Below, one piece after another: positions 23,410 through 24,597 of a DNA stretch of 24,597 nucleotides (positions are counted from its first letter, which is position 1; every line of letters begins with the position of its first letter). Below the pieces are notes generated by a model, which was not told the origin of the DNA, ran no database searches, and was given only the letters and a program-made list of their open reading frames with translations. The stretch lies in IMG/VR virus record IMGVR_UViG_3300009181_000319, positions 1 to 24,597 of that record, one strand, 5' to 3'. The stretch comes from a virus. Made by a program: the position numbers and the translations under genes.

Positions 23410-24597
23410 GGCAAATTAGGCCTTCTGTTGTATCTAAATTCAGGAAAGAATGATCTTCTAGTAAAATCTTCATTAATACTGGATCCTATTCTGGCATCCT
23501 CAGCATCATTGCCCCCTCTTAACTTTGCCGCTTTTGGCTTTTTTCCGGTAATTTTTGTATAAACCTCATTGTATCTTCTGTTATTGGTTAACGGGTAAGA
23601 ACTTGTAACTGTTCTTCTCCCATTCTTTAAAGTAGCCATAGCATCAGCTCTAGCTTCTTCTCCAAGTTTTGCGTTTCTAGTTCTAAATGTAGATCTAATT
23701 ATATGCTGCGGGCTATTTTTAGCGTGGATTTTTTCGTGCTCAATTATGGCAGCTTGCTTACCCGTCGTTTTTAATTTATCTGAGACTAATATGTGATTAG
23801 TATTGTCGCGGGGATTTGGAACAGTTGCACCAGACAAACTAGAATTTCTCATTCTTTTATCGCTGTGTATTACCACTTTATGTCTTTTTCTTCCTAAGTT
23901 TAATACAGTTCCTTTGTTTTTTGGTAAAGAAGAAGTAAAGTTAGGAGGGCTAGGGTTAGCCCTAAGCATACTAAACTGTTGATCTTGAATAGGAGCCACT
24001 TGCGGCCAACCTGCCCGTAGTCTTTCTAACTGGCGAGCTCTTATTTTTGGGGGCATATCAATTGCTCGCATGTATCTTCCAGCACCAACACTGGACTTAG
24101 AGATCTCCCCGCGCGCTTTTCTATCTCTGCGCTTAATAAAGTCTTTTAACTTAGCCTGAGATGCTGCAGAACGCTGGCTGATGTAGTTATCTCTAGTCAC
24201 ATTAGGAAGCTTTTTTAAAGCCTGGCTTTTGTCCAGCATTGGCTTCCAGCCTTGATATCCCCCAAAGCCTCCCGCACCCTCAAAGGAGTGTTCATTTTTT
24301 GCAGTGTATACACTTAATGGAGCTACTGATCTTTTAAAAGCTTTTCCGTCGTCAATCATAGATTGGCTATAAATTTTATTTTGTTCTGGGCTGTTTGCGG
24401 CTATACTTGGTGTTTTTTTCTTGTTGCTTGCGAATTTTGCCGCGTTTTTTCCGAAACTTCGGCTAGCAGATCTGAAGGCGATGTAGTTAGTGTCTCTTGG
24501 ATTCAACATCTCATGGGCAGCAGCAAAGTTAGTATCTGGGTGATTGTTTAGCTTGTTAGCAAAGGCCCTTGCTGCTCTAGGCATACCCTTATAGATC
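23406..24597 (-). CDS. HExxH metallopeptidase-like ISK-motif protein, partial at right edge
   Basis: The frame is open to the window edge. The first in-frame ATG is 24584, but the codons upstream (I, Y, K, G) continue and AAGGG lies only one base before that ATG, so the true start is probably outside. From that ATG the protein has 392 residues. IIEHEKIHAKNS (HExxH at 283-287) followed by GEEARADA ~25 residues later fits a gluzincin-type zinc site. GEISKSSVGAGR (160-170) carries the ISK motif, followed by PKIRARQLERLRAGWPQV. The rest is basic and Asn/Arg-rich (TFRTRNAKL; FRYNRRPNLP), suiting a DNA- or nucleoprotein-associated protein. A virion-packaged protease or effector is suggested by the ISK link, not shown. 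Confidence 0.7.
   Translation of the reverse strand, partial: IYKGMPRAARAFANKLNNHPDTNFAAAHEMLNPRDTNYIAFRSASRSFGKNAAKFASNKKKTPSIAANSPEQNKIYSQSMIDDGKAFKRSVAPLSVYTAKNEHSFEGAGGFGGYQGWKPMLDKSQALKKLPNVTRDNYISQRSAASQAKLKDFIKRRDRKARGEISKSSVGAGRYMRAIDMPPKIRARQLERLRAGWPQVAPIQDQQFSMLRANPSPPNFTSSLPKNKGTVLNLGRKRHKVVIHSDKRMRNSSLSGATVPNPRDNTNHILVSDKLKTTGKQAAIIEHEKIHAKNSPQHIIRSTFRTRNAKLGEEARADAMATLKNGRRTVTSSYPLTNNRRYNEVYTKITGKKPKAAKLRGGNDAEDARIGSSINEDFTRRSFFPEFRYNRRPNLP

Overview
The window is part of a tailed double-stranded DNA phage or prophage. Every supported gene lies on the minus strand, so transcription runs from the right edge to the left edge. Packing is very tight: most neighbours share TAATG, ATGA or GTGA stop/start overlaps, or sit where the stop codon (TAAGGA) is part of the next ribosome binding site. 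No tRNA, rRNA, CRISPR array, insertion sequence or integrase was seen, and no stretch over 300 bases lacks a gene. A Gram-positive, probably actinobacterial, host is inferred from the small HTH-like protein ending RRHRRG.C.C, the two-helix holin, the M15-like endolysin with a peptidoglycan-binding domain, and the style of the head and minor tail proteins. The base composition looks moderate rather than very GC-rich (not computed), and the host cannot be named from this sequence.

In transcription order, the right end (24597-22205) holds a putative HExxH metallopeptidase that is probably cut by the window edge, a ParB-like protein, a Cys-rich (HiPIP-like or zinc) protein, a small unknown protein and a 32-residue four-Cys microprotein. 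Three of these carry an E/R-I-S-K motif that recurs in the head proteins at the far left. Next come lysis genes (holin, endolysin; 22195-21282) and a small accessory set (HTH-like protein, Mre11-like metallophosphoesterase, small HExxH protein, DUF6378-like protein, membrane protein; 21267-19022).

From 19017 to 10872 lies a receptor-binding and minor-tail set: a tail-associated protein, three Gp80-like fibre or decoration paralogues, a small beta-rich structural protein, a LamG-type lectin, a PPC-repeat adhesin, a second lectin-ended protein, a 769-residue hub-like minor tail protein and a protein with a GATase1/ThuA-like fold. A two-helix membrane protein with a coiled coil precedes the terminase.

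The left part (10439-1) is the packaging and head module: large terminase (TTG start), portal, an unrecognised 1182-residue protein, a MuF-type minor head protein with a repeat-rich and polyproline linker, an XkdF-like (S78_2) prohead protease with a Gly/Ala-rich N-terminal region, and a glycine-rich protein running off the left edge that resembles that region. Major capsid, head-tail connector and tape-measure genes are not in the window and would be expected beyond the left edge.

The points most worth following are the set of ISK-motif proteins shared between the head module and the right-hand catalytic cluster (possible virion cargo), the domain shared by the protease and its downstream neighbour, an A7 slippery heptamer just before a polyproline run in the MuF gene, and the large unknown protein between portal and MuF.
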